A DNA stretch of 64,000 nucleotides, from NCBI RefSeq assembly GCF_907164915.1, contig NC_061863.1:11796376-11860375 (forward strand), given 5' to 3'. This document shows positions 13,260 through 25,142 of the stretch, one piece after another. The DNA comes from Impatiens glandulifera (lineage: Eukaryota; Streptophyta; Magnoliopsida; Ericales; Balsaminaceae). The notes beneath the pieces are model-generated. The model made no database searches, was not told the DNA's origin, and saw nothing but the letters and a program-made list of their open reading frames with translations. Each line of letters starts with the position of its first letter. Positions within the stretch are counted from its first letter, which is position 1. The position numbers and the translations under genes are program-made.

Positions 13260-13576
13260 TGTATTCCAAATTAATATATATATTTTTATTTAGCTCTTGC
13301 AAAATAAAATGTCTATACAATGAAAGAAGGCAAGGGGCCTTGTGTAAACAGTGCATTCGGCTAAAAAAATTACAAGCTTTGTTACTTGCTTTTGTTGAAT
13401 GCGAATGTGTGGTTATTAACGGTCGTGCACAACAATTAGATAAAACTCTTGCTATGATAAGAGCACGCATTGAACGTTTTCATAAACAAAATATCATGAA
13501 CAATGAGAAAGAAAATAAATATTGGTTAATTCTAATTATTACGGTTTACAAATGTTTAGTGAGACCTTTTCATTAA
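13259..13576 (+). other. Unrecognised 105-codon open frame
   Basis: From about residue 21 the frame has a balanced, non-AT-driven composition (NERRQGALCKQC, LKKLQALLLAFVECE, MIRARIERFHKQN), unlike the low-complexity frames around it. This suggests former coding sequence of about 75 codons. I do not recognise the family. The leucine-rich segment followed by a basic helix could be a transposase N-terminus, but that is a guess. It lies in microsatellite-rich DNA with no visible promoter or neighbours. Confidence 0.3.
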
Positions 13577-14524
13577 CTATATGTGTCCGATGATGTCAGT
13601 TTGAGTTTGAATTCAAGTAGAAATTATTTTATTAATGGTAAGCATTTTTTTTATTAAATCTGATATCTTATAGTATATAATTTATTTTAAAGAATAAATG
13701 CATATATTCTTAATTTTTTAATAAACCTTTCAAAAAATATTAAAAAAATTCTATTTAATTGTATTTTAATTTTATTAAAAAAAATTATAAGAGACATGTC
13801 CATCATATTTTGTTAACTTTTTAAATAGTTAGTTATTATTTTAATTTTTTTTATCTTAATCTTCTTAGCATATTCTTTAATTTATAATATATTATTTAAA
13901 AAGTTAATTATTTTGTTCTTTCTAATTATATTTATTTACTCTATTATTTTTAAAGTTAATTAATTTTGTTTTTTTAAACATCTTCACAATTATAATTTAA
14001 TTTTTCTTTCGTAATCTATATTAATTATTTTCTCTCTTAATATATATATATATATATATTCTCTTAATTTCTCTTTATAAAAATTAATAATAATAATAAT
14101 CCTTAAATTTTCTCTTAAATTTTTTACTAATTAATATTTTTATTATTTTATCTTTTATATATATATATATTCTATTTTTTTTAGTAATTTTTTTATATTT
14201 ATATATAAAAACAATAGAGGATTGATAGGTAGAGAGAATTTAAGGAAGAGAATGAGAGAGGAATGATGTATCACTATTGCTATTGCTGAAAAAAATTGGA
14301 AAAATGATAAAAAGTGAGGATAGAGAAAAGAAAGAATTTTTTTTTTTTTTTTTACTAATCCACGTCATCATCAAATGTAATTTTATCATATATATAATTT
14401 AATTCATCAAGTACTTTCTCTCTCCTTTCTCCTACTTTATTTTTCAAATATTTTACATTGATTTTTCTCTCATTATAATTATTATGTTTTTCTCTCCTAA
14501 TTAATTTATTATTTTATCTCTCAT

Positions 14525-14526
<2 letters not shown>

Positions 14527-14593
<67 letters not shown>
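14527..14593. repeat. (AT)n microsatellite, longest in window
   Basis: An AT dinucleotide run of roughly 67 bases, able to extrude a cruciform. Confidence 0.97.
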
Positions 14594-14595
<2 letters not shown>

Positions 14596-14769
14596 TAAAA
14601 CAATTTTAAATTTTATTTTCTCATCATATAAATATATTATCTTTTATTATTAATTTTATATAAATATTTTATTCTCTAATTATATATATATATATATATA
14701 AACCAATTTTTATTTATATCAAAATATATTTAAAATAAAATAAAATTAATCATTTCCAAATTTATTTAA

Positions 14770-14773
<4 letters not shown>

Positions 14774-14811
<38 letters not shown>
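14774..14811. repeat. (AT)n microsatellite
   Basis: An AT dinucleotide run of about 38 bases. Confidence 0.95.
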
Positions 14812-14812
<1 letters not shown>

Positions 14813-15774
14813 CTATATATCTAATAATGTTTAATCAAATATTTTGGTAGTAATTTTTATCTCTTTACCATTGTTATGTTTCTCTCCTAATTAATTTATT
14901 ATTACTACATATTTTTTATTTAATTATATATATATACATATATATTATTTTTAAATAGTTTTAATAATTTATTATTATAAAAAAATTAAGAAATTATATG
15001 ACAATATTTTTATTAGCACATATTTTTTATTTAATTATTATATTAATTTAATTATTTCTTAATATTTGTCCACTTATTTATTATAATAATTTATTATTTA
15101 AAAAATAAATTAACACACTAAATACAACAATTTTATTACTACATATTTTTTTTAAATTATTTATATATAAATATATTAATTTTAAATATTTTTTATAATT
15201 ATTAATTTATCTATTATATTAATTTATTTTTCTATTTTTAATAAAGGTCAATTCTTACTAAATTTGATTATTAAACAATTAAAATTATTATAGATATAAA
15301 TAATATTAGACCCCATTAGAACTTTATATAATTTAATTTGATTGATAATTTGATCCAAATTTAATATTTGATGAATTTTTTTTAGACTATTTTTCTTTTT
15401 TATTAATGGATGAATGTTGTCAATTTATATGATTGATCTTACTCATTACATATTTCTTTTAGATGTTTTTCAAACTATATATACTTCATCAATTTAAAAA
15501 TATACGTAAACATTAAATTTGTATTAAACTTAATTTTTATTAATTAAAATCAATTCAAATATTTAAATAATATTATTTTTATTTAAAAATTTTTATATAA
15601 ATAATATTTTTATTTTTGAGATCTTTATATTATTAATACTAGTATAATATAATGATCTCAAAATATTTTATTCAAAATATACTAAAATTCACTATATAAA
15701 CTACTTATAAATTAAAGTCACATACAAATAAAATTAAGAATATCAAATCTTATAAATAAAACATTACATTTTCG

Positions 15775-16140
15775 AAAATATTTCTTCTACCACGAGTTTC
15801 AAATAATCTTTTACACCTTTATCAATGATTTACGTTGCGTCAATCTTAGGATTAAAAAACAATACTTGCGTCTTCTTAAGCAAATAAAGTGCATTTGACA
15901 ATTCATAATTCTCGAATTCTCTTTCCTTCATATATTTACCCGCCCAAAGAAATTAAAACCATCAACATTAATTAAATTTCTCAAATGATTACTCCAAACC
16001 GAAACAGTGTCGTCTACAACCAAAATCACCTTCTCGTCTGCATATACGACTTCAAGTTCTTTCTTTCCCTAATCGTACAATCTTTTCGCGAAATTATTCT
16101 ACACTCGAAGAGTGTTTTATCTAGATCAATCAATTTCTCC
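15775..16140 (-). pseudogene. FCP1/CPL4-like CTD phosphatase fossil
   Basis: On the minus strand, three frames in turn spell the C-terminal half of an FCP1-type (haloacid dehalogenase fold) RNA polymerase II CTD phosphatase domain. They are FECRIISRKDCTIRERKNL, then after a frameshift LEVVYADEKVILVVDDTVSVW followed by NHLRNLI and FNFFG, then after another shift NYELSNALYLLKKTQVLFF. The VVDDT motif matches the acidic (I/V)(L/V)DDT motif of the family. The N-terminal DLDxT catalytic loop and the BRCT domain are absent. With at least two frameshifts and no start it is a gene relic, probably from a transposed or processed copy. Confidence 0.7.
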
Positions 16141-18216
16141 ATTCTTTTCGCGTAATCTCTAGTTTAAATAATAATAATAATAATAATAAACATCTCAAGT
16201 GTTTTTAAGGAGTATCCACCTGCCTAAAAAATAAAACTAAAATTTTGCATTTCTTTCATAAAGAAGTTCATTGTCTATTAAAAATTTCATAAATGTTTTA
16301 TCATTGTGATTAAATCATTCATTATTCATATATGATTTATAATTTTTAAATATAAAAATATTTACTTTTGATAAACAATCCTTGAAAAGAAGATCCACTA
16401 TCTATCTATTGAAAGACCACACATATGAGTTATGACCCATATGGTATGCTTTCCATTGGAATGTTAATTTTCTAAAGAGGGAATCTTAATTCAAGAATCA
16501 AATTCAAATTCAAATATGCCATATGTCTTATCAAATATTCTTTGCCAATAATCAAAATAATATTTTACATGTTTATATGCCTAACTTCCTTTGTTTACCA
16601 TAAAATCCAGTGTTCATTTGGTACCTTTTTTTGTTTTTGTTTTTTCCAAGGACTTTATCTCAAAATTCAATCCTTTCATCTATCATTTTAACTATTTAAT
16701 TACTCCTTTATATATTTAAATACTAAAATTATCTTTGGTTAACTCTAAGAAAGAAGAGAGTGAAAATTAAAATATAATTAAGGATATTTTGATAATTTAA
16801 CCCAAAAAAACTAGTTTTTATCAAATAAGGTTTTATACCTGAAAAAAAAACATTTCCTCAAACAAGACCCAACTATATAAGGTGGTCATCTCTTAGAAGA
16901 AAATAAAGATATCATAATTCCTATGACAGCTACAACACAATGAAGATGTAATCAAAATCGAAGATAATTTCTTTAAAACTCTATCAAATTAATATGTACA
17001 AAGTTTATAACAAGAAGTGGTAAATTTAAAGAAAAATGATAAATGTAGTTTAATCTTAGAAGAACCCAAATCGGAAGATTGGATTTCCTAACTCGATTTG
17101 ATATCCACTTAATACATATAGTCAAAAGTAGATCACCTTCGCTGTCCACAAAGAATATCTTTGCCTCCATACAAGAACACTAATACAAATAATATATATA
17201 GCACCTGTCACATTAAAAAAAGAAAAAAGAAGCTAAGAAATTTGAATCCCCTTTTAGACCATTGGTTTGAGCCCTAACATTTCCAAGTGGATATGAGAGA
17301 ATATATATGTTAGATTCCTTTACTTTTAATTATTTTATTTCTTATTTTTAAATAACTTAATCAATAGAATAACAAGTTTGAACAAACACTCATAAAATAG
17401 TACCTATTTACACAAAAAATTAGTTGGTGTTTGAAAAGTTAGAGTTTGTAATAATAATGATGTGAATATCTTTAGCCACAAATCTTAAAAGGAGTAAGAA
17501 AGTTCAAAAAGCAATTATTTGAAAAAAGATACAAAAACAATATGTTACATATATTCTAGCTAGCTAGTAAGGATATGAAAGATGAGGGTTATGTTTAAGT
17601 AATTAGCTTAGGATTACATTGAAAAAATTATATTAATAGTGACAAAAATAAATATGATATGACAAAGTTTTTTTTTGTTTAAATAAAAGATATCAAAAAA
17701 ATATTCTTGTAGAGAAACCCATTAAGTTAAGAATGGTAAAATCGAGCTTCAAATGGTGGGCACAACCACAAGTATACGATATCAAAATATTATCCCAACC
17801 TCAAGCCAAAAACAACCTATCACTAACATATGTTATTTGATTCTCTTTTATAATGGAAGGGTCTTTCTATATAAAATACTAGAAGAATCAAGTCGATTTC
17901 TATATAATCAGTGAGTAATTCTACTGAGAATTCCTCCAATTCCGGTGATAGTTCACGTTTGTTGCGTGGTAATGAGTGCTGAATCAAGCTACTAAATTCG
18001 TTATACCCCATACATATATATATATATATATATATGAGACACTTTCGATCAAACTTTTATTTCGTTGATTTGGTTTGTTTATTTATTTTATTAGTAACAT
18101 TGTAACTCTTTATATATTTTTCTGCAATTTACAAGATCAGATACTTAAATAAATTGTTTTCATTTATTCAGATCATTCATTTGGTCTTAAAATTCAACAT
18201 AATGCATCTCACCACA
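16141..18216. other. Intergenic DNA without a supported gene
   Basis: AT-rich with short open frames only. A 65-codon minus frame at 16,973-17,170 begins EAKIFFVDSEGDLLL, faintly like the VESxGELLLV motif of DUF295 F-box proteins, but nothing else of that family is visible. A (TA)n run lies near 18,012-18,034. Confidence 0.5.
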
Positions 18217-18370
18217 CATCTCCTCTTTTATACAATTCTCCAATCTCCATCAGAATCTAGTACCCCTTTTCCTTAAATTAATTAAAGAACCTGATTCTCT
18301 CTTTAATCAATATTATTATTATTAATCATTATCTTGTTCATTTAGTGCAACCTAATGGTCCAATTCAACA

Positions 18371-18380
18371 ATATATATAA
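18371..18380 (+). promoter_or_regulatory. TATA box of EF-hand gene 1
   Basis: ATATATATAA lies about 70 bases upstream of the start codon, the usual plant spacing for a short leader. The flanking AATGGTCCAATTCAACA, with an embedded CCAAT, is conserved in the paralog. Confidence 0.65.
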
Positions 18381-18449
18381 GTACCAGATTATAATCATTA
18401 TCATTATACACTCTTCTTCAATACATTATACATTATAAAGAGAGTATAA

Positions 18450-18746
18450 ATGGCGATTGCCAGCAATAACAAGACGATTTCCCACGATGGAAGAAGAGAG
18501 ATGACGGTGGAGGAATTCAAGGCATGGCTTATTAAGAAATTTGATTGCGATAGGGATGGCCGGATTAGCAAAGACGAGCTCCGGCAAGCTGTTCGTCTCG
18601 CCGGAGGCTGGTTCGCCGGAAGAAAGGTCCGGGCTGGTGTACAGGCGGCGGATGCTAACTGTGATGGGTATGTGGAAGAAGAAGAATTGGATTTGCTTGT
18701 TGACTTTGCACAGAAACATTTGAAAGTCAAGATTGTACCTTTTTAA
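18450..18746 (+). CDS. Small calmodulin-like EF-hand protein, copy 1
   Basis: An intronless 98-residue calcium-binding protein with two canonical EF-hands. Loop 1 is residues 32-43 (DCDRDGRISKDE) and loop 2 residues 68-79 (DANCDGYVEEEE), each with acidic or Asn ligands at positions 1, 3 and 5 and Glu at position 12. A GGWFAGRKVRAGVQAAD linker joins them. It has no signal peptide or membrane segment, so a cytosolic or nuclear calcium sensor is expected, as for similar short plant EF-hand proteins; its target is unknown. The start codon follows a TATA box by ~70 bases and the N-terminus is conserved in the paralog at 27,056. Loop 2 here has Asp at position 5, where the paralog has Asn. Confidence 0.93.
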   Translation: MAIASNNKTISHDGRREMTVEEFKAWLIKKFDCDRDGRISKDELRQAVRLAGGWFAGRKVRAGVQAADANCDGYVEEEELDLLVDFAQKHLKVKIVPF

Positions 18747-18955
18747 GGGATGTTTGTATTGTTTTGGGGATTGTTTAAATAATCTCAATTAACCTCAAAA
18801 TTATCTTAAAAGTGGTTTGGTGTAAGTTTGTATGTGTTTTTTTTACTTTTTTTTCTTGTCATCTAATTATTATGATAGGAGTGGTTTGAAATTTCTTGTT
18901 TGATGATGGCTTATACATGCAATCACAAACACAACATGATCTGTTTTATTATCAC

Positions 18956-19424
18956 TTTTATTTATTTATTAAAGTTTATCTAAAATTTAATTGTTGGCCA
19001 AAAATACCAAATAAAACTAAATTTCACTATTGGAGAAAATAAATCTTGGATCAATGGAAAAGAGAAAATTTTTGTCAAATTTATAGGTTGAAATCAAACG
19101 TTATTTTATTCACTCTCATTAATCACGTTATTTAATTTATTAACCAAAATTTTAAAATATTTTTTTATTTTCTTAAAAATTATATATTATTTTATTATTA
19201 TATATTAATACTATTTTTTTTTTTAAAAAAACACTCAACTTTTTTAAATTAACATCCATTAATATTTTTAAATGAATTAAAAAATTTAAATATATTAAGT
19301 TTTTCTAAATAACCTCAAACCAAACAACTTTGAGAATTTTTTAACAAAATTTATAACCAGTCTATAACCATCGTATGCTTTCTTGTCTAGCACATTAATC
19401 ATTAATCAATTTGGATCTTTTTAT
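18956..19424. other. AT-rich spacer before the tandem array
   Basis: Between the duplicated block and the first array unit there is only AT-rich sequence with stops in all frames. No feature was recognised. Confidence 0.5.
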
Positions 19425-22400
19425 ATAAATTCAGTCAAGTTAAAAAAATTTTAAATAAAGTTCGATCCATCTCATTTTTAACTCAAATATTTTCCCGCTT
19501 TCTCACGTCACTTCATTTTTTTCACGTTAGTCCTGATCTCTTGACATTTCACTATTTTAATACGATTTCTTTATAAACGATTCACAATTCTTTGTTGAAA
19601 ACATATTTCAGGAATCTTTATCGGAAACCAGCTCCATAGATCGCAAACCAATTAAAATATTTTTAATTTTTTTATTATATAAATTTAGTTAAGTTAAAAA
19701 AAATGAATTCAAAATAAAGCCCGACCTATTTCGTTTTTAACCAAAATACTTTCTCGCTCTGTCAGGTCACATCATCTTGCATAATTGTTTCACATTTGTT
19801 TTAATCTCTTAAAATTTTACTATTTTGTTACGATTTATCTCTATCTCTAGACGATTCACGATTATTTGTTAGAAATATATTTTACGAATATCTATAGAAA
19901 ACTTATTTCACGAATCTCTATCGGAAAAACAAGCTCCATAGCTCACAAACCAATTAAAACATTTCTAATTTTTTTATTATTTAAATTCAGTTCGGTAAAA
20001 AAAAGGAATTCGAAATAAAGCCCGACCCATTTCATTTTTAACCCCAAATATTTTCCGACTGTCACGTCACTTCATCTGGCATAATCGTTTCACATTAGAT
20101 CTGATCTCTTGAAATTTCACTATTTTATTACGATTTCTCTATAAACAATTCATGATTCTTTGTTGAAAACATATTTCACGAATCTCAGCTGAAAATTTAT
20201 TTCACAAATCTCTGTCGGAAATAAGCTCCATAGCTAGCGAACCAATTAAAATATTTCCATTATTTATTATTTAAATTCAGCTCGATTAAAAAAAAAGGGA
20301 TTTCGAAATAAAGTTCGACCCATTTCGTTCCCAAATATTTTCTCGCTTTGTCATGGCACTTCATATGGCATAATCGTTTCATATTAGTTCTGATCTTTTA
20401 AAATTTCACTATTTTATTTCAATTTCACTCTTGACGGTTCACGATTTTTTGTTAGAAACTTTTTTCACGAATCTCTATCGGAAACAAGCTCCATAGCTCG
20501 CGAAACAATTAAAACATTTCCAATTTTTTTATTATTTAAATTCAGTTTGGTTGAAAAAAGGGAATTCGAAATAAAGCCCGACCCATTTCGCTTTTAACCC
20601 AAATATATTGCCGCTCTGTCACGTCACTTCATTTGGCATAATTGTTTCAAATTAGTTATATCTCTTGAAATTTCACTATTTTATTACGATTTCTCTCTAG
20701 AAGATTCACGATTCTTTGTTGGAAACATATTTCACGAATCTCTTTCAAAAACAAGCTCCATAGTTCGCGAACCAATTAAAACATTTCAAAAAATTATATT
20801 ATTTAAATTCAGTTCGGTTAAAAAAAAGGGAATTCGAAAAAAAAAATCCGACCTATTTCGATTTTAACCTAAATATTTTCCCGCTCTATCACGTTATTTC
20901 ATCTGGCATAATCGTTTCATATTAGTTCTGATCTCTTGAAATTTCACTATTTTATTACGATTTCTCTCTAGAAGATTCACGATTCTATGTTGGAAACATA
21001 TTTCACGAATCTCTACCGAAAACTAATTTCATGAATCTCTGTCAAAAACAAGCTCCATAGTTCGCGAACCAATTAAAACATTTCAAAAAAAATTATTATT
21101 TAAATTCAGTTCGGTTAAAAAAAATGGAAATCGAAAAAAAAAATCTGACCTATTTCGTTTTTAACCTAAATATTTTCCCGCTCTATCACGTTATTTCATC
21201 TGGCATAATCGTTTCACATTAGTTCTGATCTCTTGAAATTTTACTATTTTATTACGATTTCTCTCTAGACGATTCACAATTCTTTATTGGAAACATATTT
21301 CACGAATCTCTATTAGAAACTTATTTCAAGAATCTCTGTAGGAAACAAGCTCCATAGATTGCAAACCAATTAAATATTTTCCAATTTTTTTATTTTGTAA
21401 ATTCAGTTCGGTTAAAAAAAAGGAATTCGAAATAAAGCTCGATCAATTTCGTTTTTAACCCAAATATTTTTTCAGTCTGTCACGTCACAATATTTGGCAT
21501 AATCGTATCACACTAGTTCTGATCTCTTAAAATTTGGCATAATCGTATCACACTAGTTCTGATCTCTTAAAATTTCACTCTAGACGATTCACGATTCTTT
21601 GTTGGAAACATATTTCATGAATCTCTATCGGAAATAAGCTCTATAGCTCGCGGTCAAATTAAAACATTTTCAATTTTTATTATTATTTAAATTTAGTTCA
21701 GTTAAAAAAAGGGAATTTGAAATAAAGCCCGACCCAATTCGTTTTTAGCCAAAATATTTTCCTGCTCTGTCACGTACTTCATCTGACATAATCGTTCACG
21801 TTAGTTCTGATCTCATGAAATTTCACTATTTTATTACGATTTCTAACTAGATGATTCACGATTATTTGTTGAAAACATATTTTATGAATTTCTGCCGGAA
21901 ATTTATTTCACGAATCTTCGTTGAAACAAGCTCAATAGTTCGTGAACCAATTAAAATATTTCCAATTTTTTTATTATATAAATTTAGTTCGGTTAAAAAG
22001 AAGGAAATTCGAAATAAAGCCTAACCCATTTCGTTTTTAACCTAAATATATTCCCACTTTGTCATGTCACTTCATTTAGCATAATCGTTTCACATTAGTT
22101 CCGATCTCTTGAAATTTCACTATTTTATTACGATTTCTCTCTAGACTATTTACAATTCTTTGATAGAAACATATTTCACGAATTTCTGTCGAAAACTAAT
22201 TTCACAAATCTCTGTTGGAAACAATCTTTATAGCTCGGGAACCAATTAAAACATTTCCAATTTTTTTTATTATTTAAATTAAGTTCGGTTAAAAAAAGGA
22301 ATTCGAAATAAATCCTCACCCATTTCGTTTTTAACCCAAATATTTGTCCGCTCTATCACGTCACTTTATTTGACATAATCGTTTCATATTAATTCTGATC

Positions 22401-24305
22401 TTTTGAAATTTTACTATTTTGTTACAATTTCTCTCTAACGATTCACGATTTTTTTGTTGGAAACATATTTCACGAATCTCTGTCGGAAATTTATTTCACG
22501 TATCTTTGTCGAAAACAAGCTCCATAGCTCGCGAACCAATGAAAACATTTTCAGTTTTTTATTATTTAAATTCAGTTCAATTAAAAAAATGGAATTCGAA
22601 ATAAAGCCCGACCCATTTCGTTTTTAACCCAAATATTTTCCCGCTCTGTTATGTCACTTCATCTGGCATAATCGTTTTCACGTAAGTTCTGATCTTTTGA
22701 AATTTCACTATTTTATTATGATTTCTCTCTAGACGATTCACGATTCTTTGTTTGAAACATATTTCACAAATCTCCGCTGCAAAAATAATTTCACGAATTT
22801 CTGTCGGAAACAAACTCCATAGCTCGCGAACTAATTCAAACATTTCCAATTTTATTATTATTTAAATTCAGTTCGGTTAAAAAAATCAAAATAAAGTCCG
22901 ATCCATTTCATTTTTAACCCAAATATTTTCCCGCACTATCACATCACTTAATCTAGCATAATCGTTTCACGTTATTTCTGATATCATGGAATTTCACTAT
23001 TTTATTATAATTTCTCTCTAAACGATTCACGATTCTTTGTCGGAAATATATTTCACGAATCTATGTTGGAAAATTATTTCACGAATTTCTGTCAAAAACA
23101 AGCTCCATAGCTCGCAAACCAATTAAAACATTTTTAATTTTTTATTATTTAAATTCAGTTCGGTTAAGAAAGGCGAATTCGAAATAAAGCACGACCTATT
23201 TCATTTTTAACCAAAATATTTTCCTGCTCTGTCACGTCACTTCATCTGGTATAATCGTTTCACATTAGTTCTGATCTCTTAAAATTTCATTATTTTATTA
23301 CGATTTCTCTCTAGACGATTCACGATTCTTTGTTGAAAACATATTTCACGAATCTCTATAGGAAACTTATTTCACAGATCTCTCTCAAATACAAGCTTTA
23401 TAGCTCGCGAACCAATTAAAATATTTCCAATTTTCTTATTATTTAAATTCAGTTCGGTTAAAAAAAGGAAATTCAAAATAAAGCCCGATCTATTTTGTTT
23501 TTAACCCAAATATTTTACCACTTTGTCACGTCACTTCATTTGGCATAATCGTTACACATTCGTTCTGATCTCTTGAAATTTCACTATTTTATTATTATTT
23601 CTCTATAGACGATTCTCGATTCTTTGTTGGAAACATATTTCATTAATCTCTGTCGGAAACTTATTTCACGTATCTCTATCAGAAACAAGCTCCATAGCTC
23701 GTGAACCAATTAAAACATTTCCAATTTTTTTATTATTTAACTATGTTCGATACAAAAGGAAATTCGAAATAAAGTGACCCATTTCGTTTTTAATCTAAAT
23801 ATTTCCCCGTTCTGTCATGTCACTTTATCTGGCATAATTGTTTCACGTTAATTCTGATTCTTTTAAAATTTCACTATTGTATTGATTTCTCTCTAGATGA
23901 TTCACGATTCTTTGTTTGAAACATATTTTACGAATCTCTATTGGAGACAAACTCCATAGCTCGCGAAGCAATTAAAACATTTCCAATTTTTTATTATTTA
24001 AATTCAGTTCTGTTAAATAAAAAGGGAATTCAAAATAAATTCCGACTCATTTCGTTTTTAACCCAAATATTTTCCCGCTCTTTCACGTCATTTCATTTGC
24101 CATAATCGTTTCACATCAGTTCTGATTTCTTGAAATTTTACTATTTTATTACGATTTCTCTCTAGACAATTCACTATTTTTTTTGTTGAAAATATATTTC
24201 ACGAATTTATACCGGAAACTTATTTCATGAATCTCTGTTGGAAACAAGCTCCATAGCTCACGAAACTTCATGAATCTGTGCTGGAAACAAGCTCCGTTGG
24301 TCGCT
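19425..24305. repeat. Satellite-like tandem array, 17 units of ~290 bp
   Basis: A diverged unit repeats head to tail. Units begin near 19431, 19685, 19986, 20276, 20539, 20808, 21104, 21402, 21692, 21983, 22279, 22571, 22867, 23154, 23448, 23741 and 24002. The commonest period is 287-298 bp, with shorter units of about 253-269 bp. Landmarks in order are TTCAGTTCGGTTAAAAAA, GGAATTCGAAATAAAGCCCG, CCCATTTCGTTTTTAACCC, TCACGTCACTTCATCTGGC, TTCTGATCTCTTGAAATTTC, a CACGAATCTCTGTCGGAAAC subrepeat and AAGCTCCATAGCTCGCG. The short units mostly lack one copy of the ~27-bp CACGAATCTC subrepeat. There is no open frame across units. The array lies between the two EF-hand paralogs. Confidence 0.95.
21494..21573. 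repeat. 40-bp internal duplication within one array unit
   Basis: A 40-bp segment beginning TTGGCATAATCGTATCACAC is present twice back to back, at 21,494-21,533 and 21,534-21,573. No other unit shows it, so it is a private event after array expansion. Confidence 0.9.
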
Positions 24306-25142
24306 AAAATGGTAATGGGAGATAATATTCATGAAATAAACAACAACAATAAAAATAATAATGATGGAAGATAAACCGGTTATGTTTCTAGTATTTTATA
24401 TGAAGTGATTTACTTGAGAGCGCACAGCAACTCTCATATGAAGTGTGCTTCACTTGAGAGTTGTACATCAGTCACATTGAATTTTCTTCTTTTATTTATA
24501 ATTTTTGTAAAGTTTTAAAGAAACAATATCAAAGAATTGGAAGATGAAGTCTACTCCTTTCAATACTGAATCATCGACAAATGTTGAAGCCTTATCTATC
24601 CTCGCTTCTGTACCTACCGAGTTTGAAACCCAAATCCCCCCTGAAAGAAGGAATGTTACTTTTAAAACCAAAATTGAAAATGGTGATTCTAACTGCATTG
24701 AAAATGCACTAGCTAATATACACATAGCGTAAAGAGTAACTACCAAAGTTGAAAGAAAAAAGAATACCTCTTTAATTGCTGATATTGCCTAATTTTTGGT
24801 TCGGTAACAAAAACATTCTTTTGTACAATTATTTTAATTAATTTTGTGCAAATAAATAAATAAATAAGTTTTATAAAATTATCTCAATTATAAATATTAG
24901 TAAAAAAATTGATATAACTAAAAATATATTTCATAAACCTAAGAATTTATCTTTTACATATTTTCTTTTTAAATGTAGAAAGTTAACACTCAGCACAATC
25001 ATCCTAGTTATAATACACTTCAAATTTAAGACATTTTTAGTGGAATCGAAGCTGTAACATTAGATATTTGATCAATACTTATTGCTAAATAAGATTTAGC
25101 ACAAATATGAAAAAAAATCTCATTATCATTGAAGAAGATCCT
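24306..25142. other. Spacer with short unrecognised open frame
   Basis: Contains a repeated ATATGAAGTG ... CACTTGAGAG motif near 24,398-24,460 and a 62-codon plus frame at 24,544-24,732 (MKSTPFNTESSTNVEALSIL). That frame has a fairly balanced composition but no recognisable family. It may be 5' material of the LINE downstream, which I cannot show. Confidence 0.35.

Larger units (their letters stand above)
13577..15770. other. Extremely AT-rich DNA with dense microsatellites
   Basis: Nearly pure A/T sequence with several (AT)n blocks and stops in every frame. No gene is visible. The composition resembles matrix-attachment or DNA-unwinding regions, which is only an inference. Confidence 0.6.
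18217..18955 (+). repeat. Segmental duplication, copy 1 (EF-hand gene)
   Basis: From the CTCCTCTTTTATACAATTCT block through promoter, coding region and 3' flank (to CAATCACAAACACAACATGA and just beyond), this stretch matches 26,833-27,500 with scattered substitutions and small indels. The duplication thus carried the promoter with the gene. Confidence 0.88.

Noticed and set aside
16973..17170. DUF295/F-box protein relic
   Set aside because: Only a short KIFFVDSEGDLLL stretch resembles the family and no flanking motif supports it.
18404..18788. Two minus-strand open frames of 108 and 120 codons over EF-hand gene 1
   Set aside because: They are antisense shadows of the EF-hand coding region; the same happens at 27,002-27,325.
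19425..24305. CRISPR-like array
   Set aside because: The units are ~290 bp, contiguous and lack unique spacers; this is a eukaryotic tandem array.
24544..24732. 62-codon open frame as a gene
   Set aside because: No recognisable domain, promoter or paralog; kept only as a note in the spacer.
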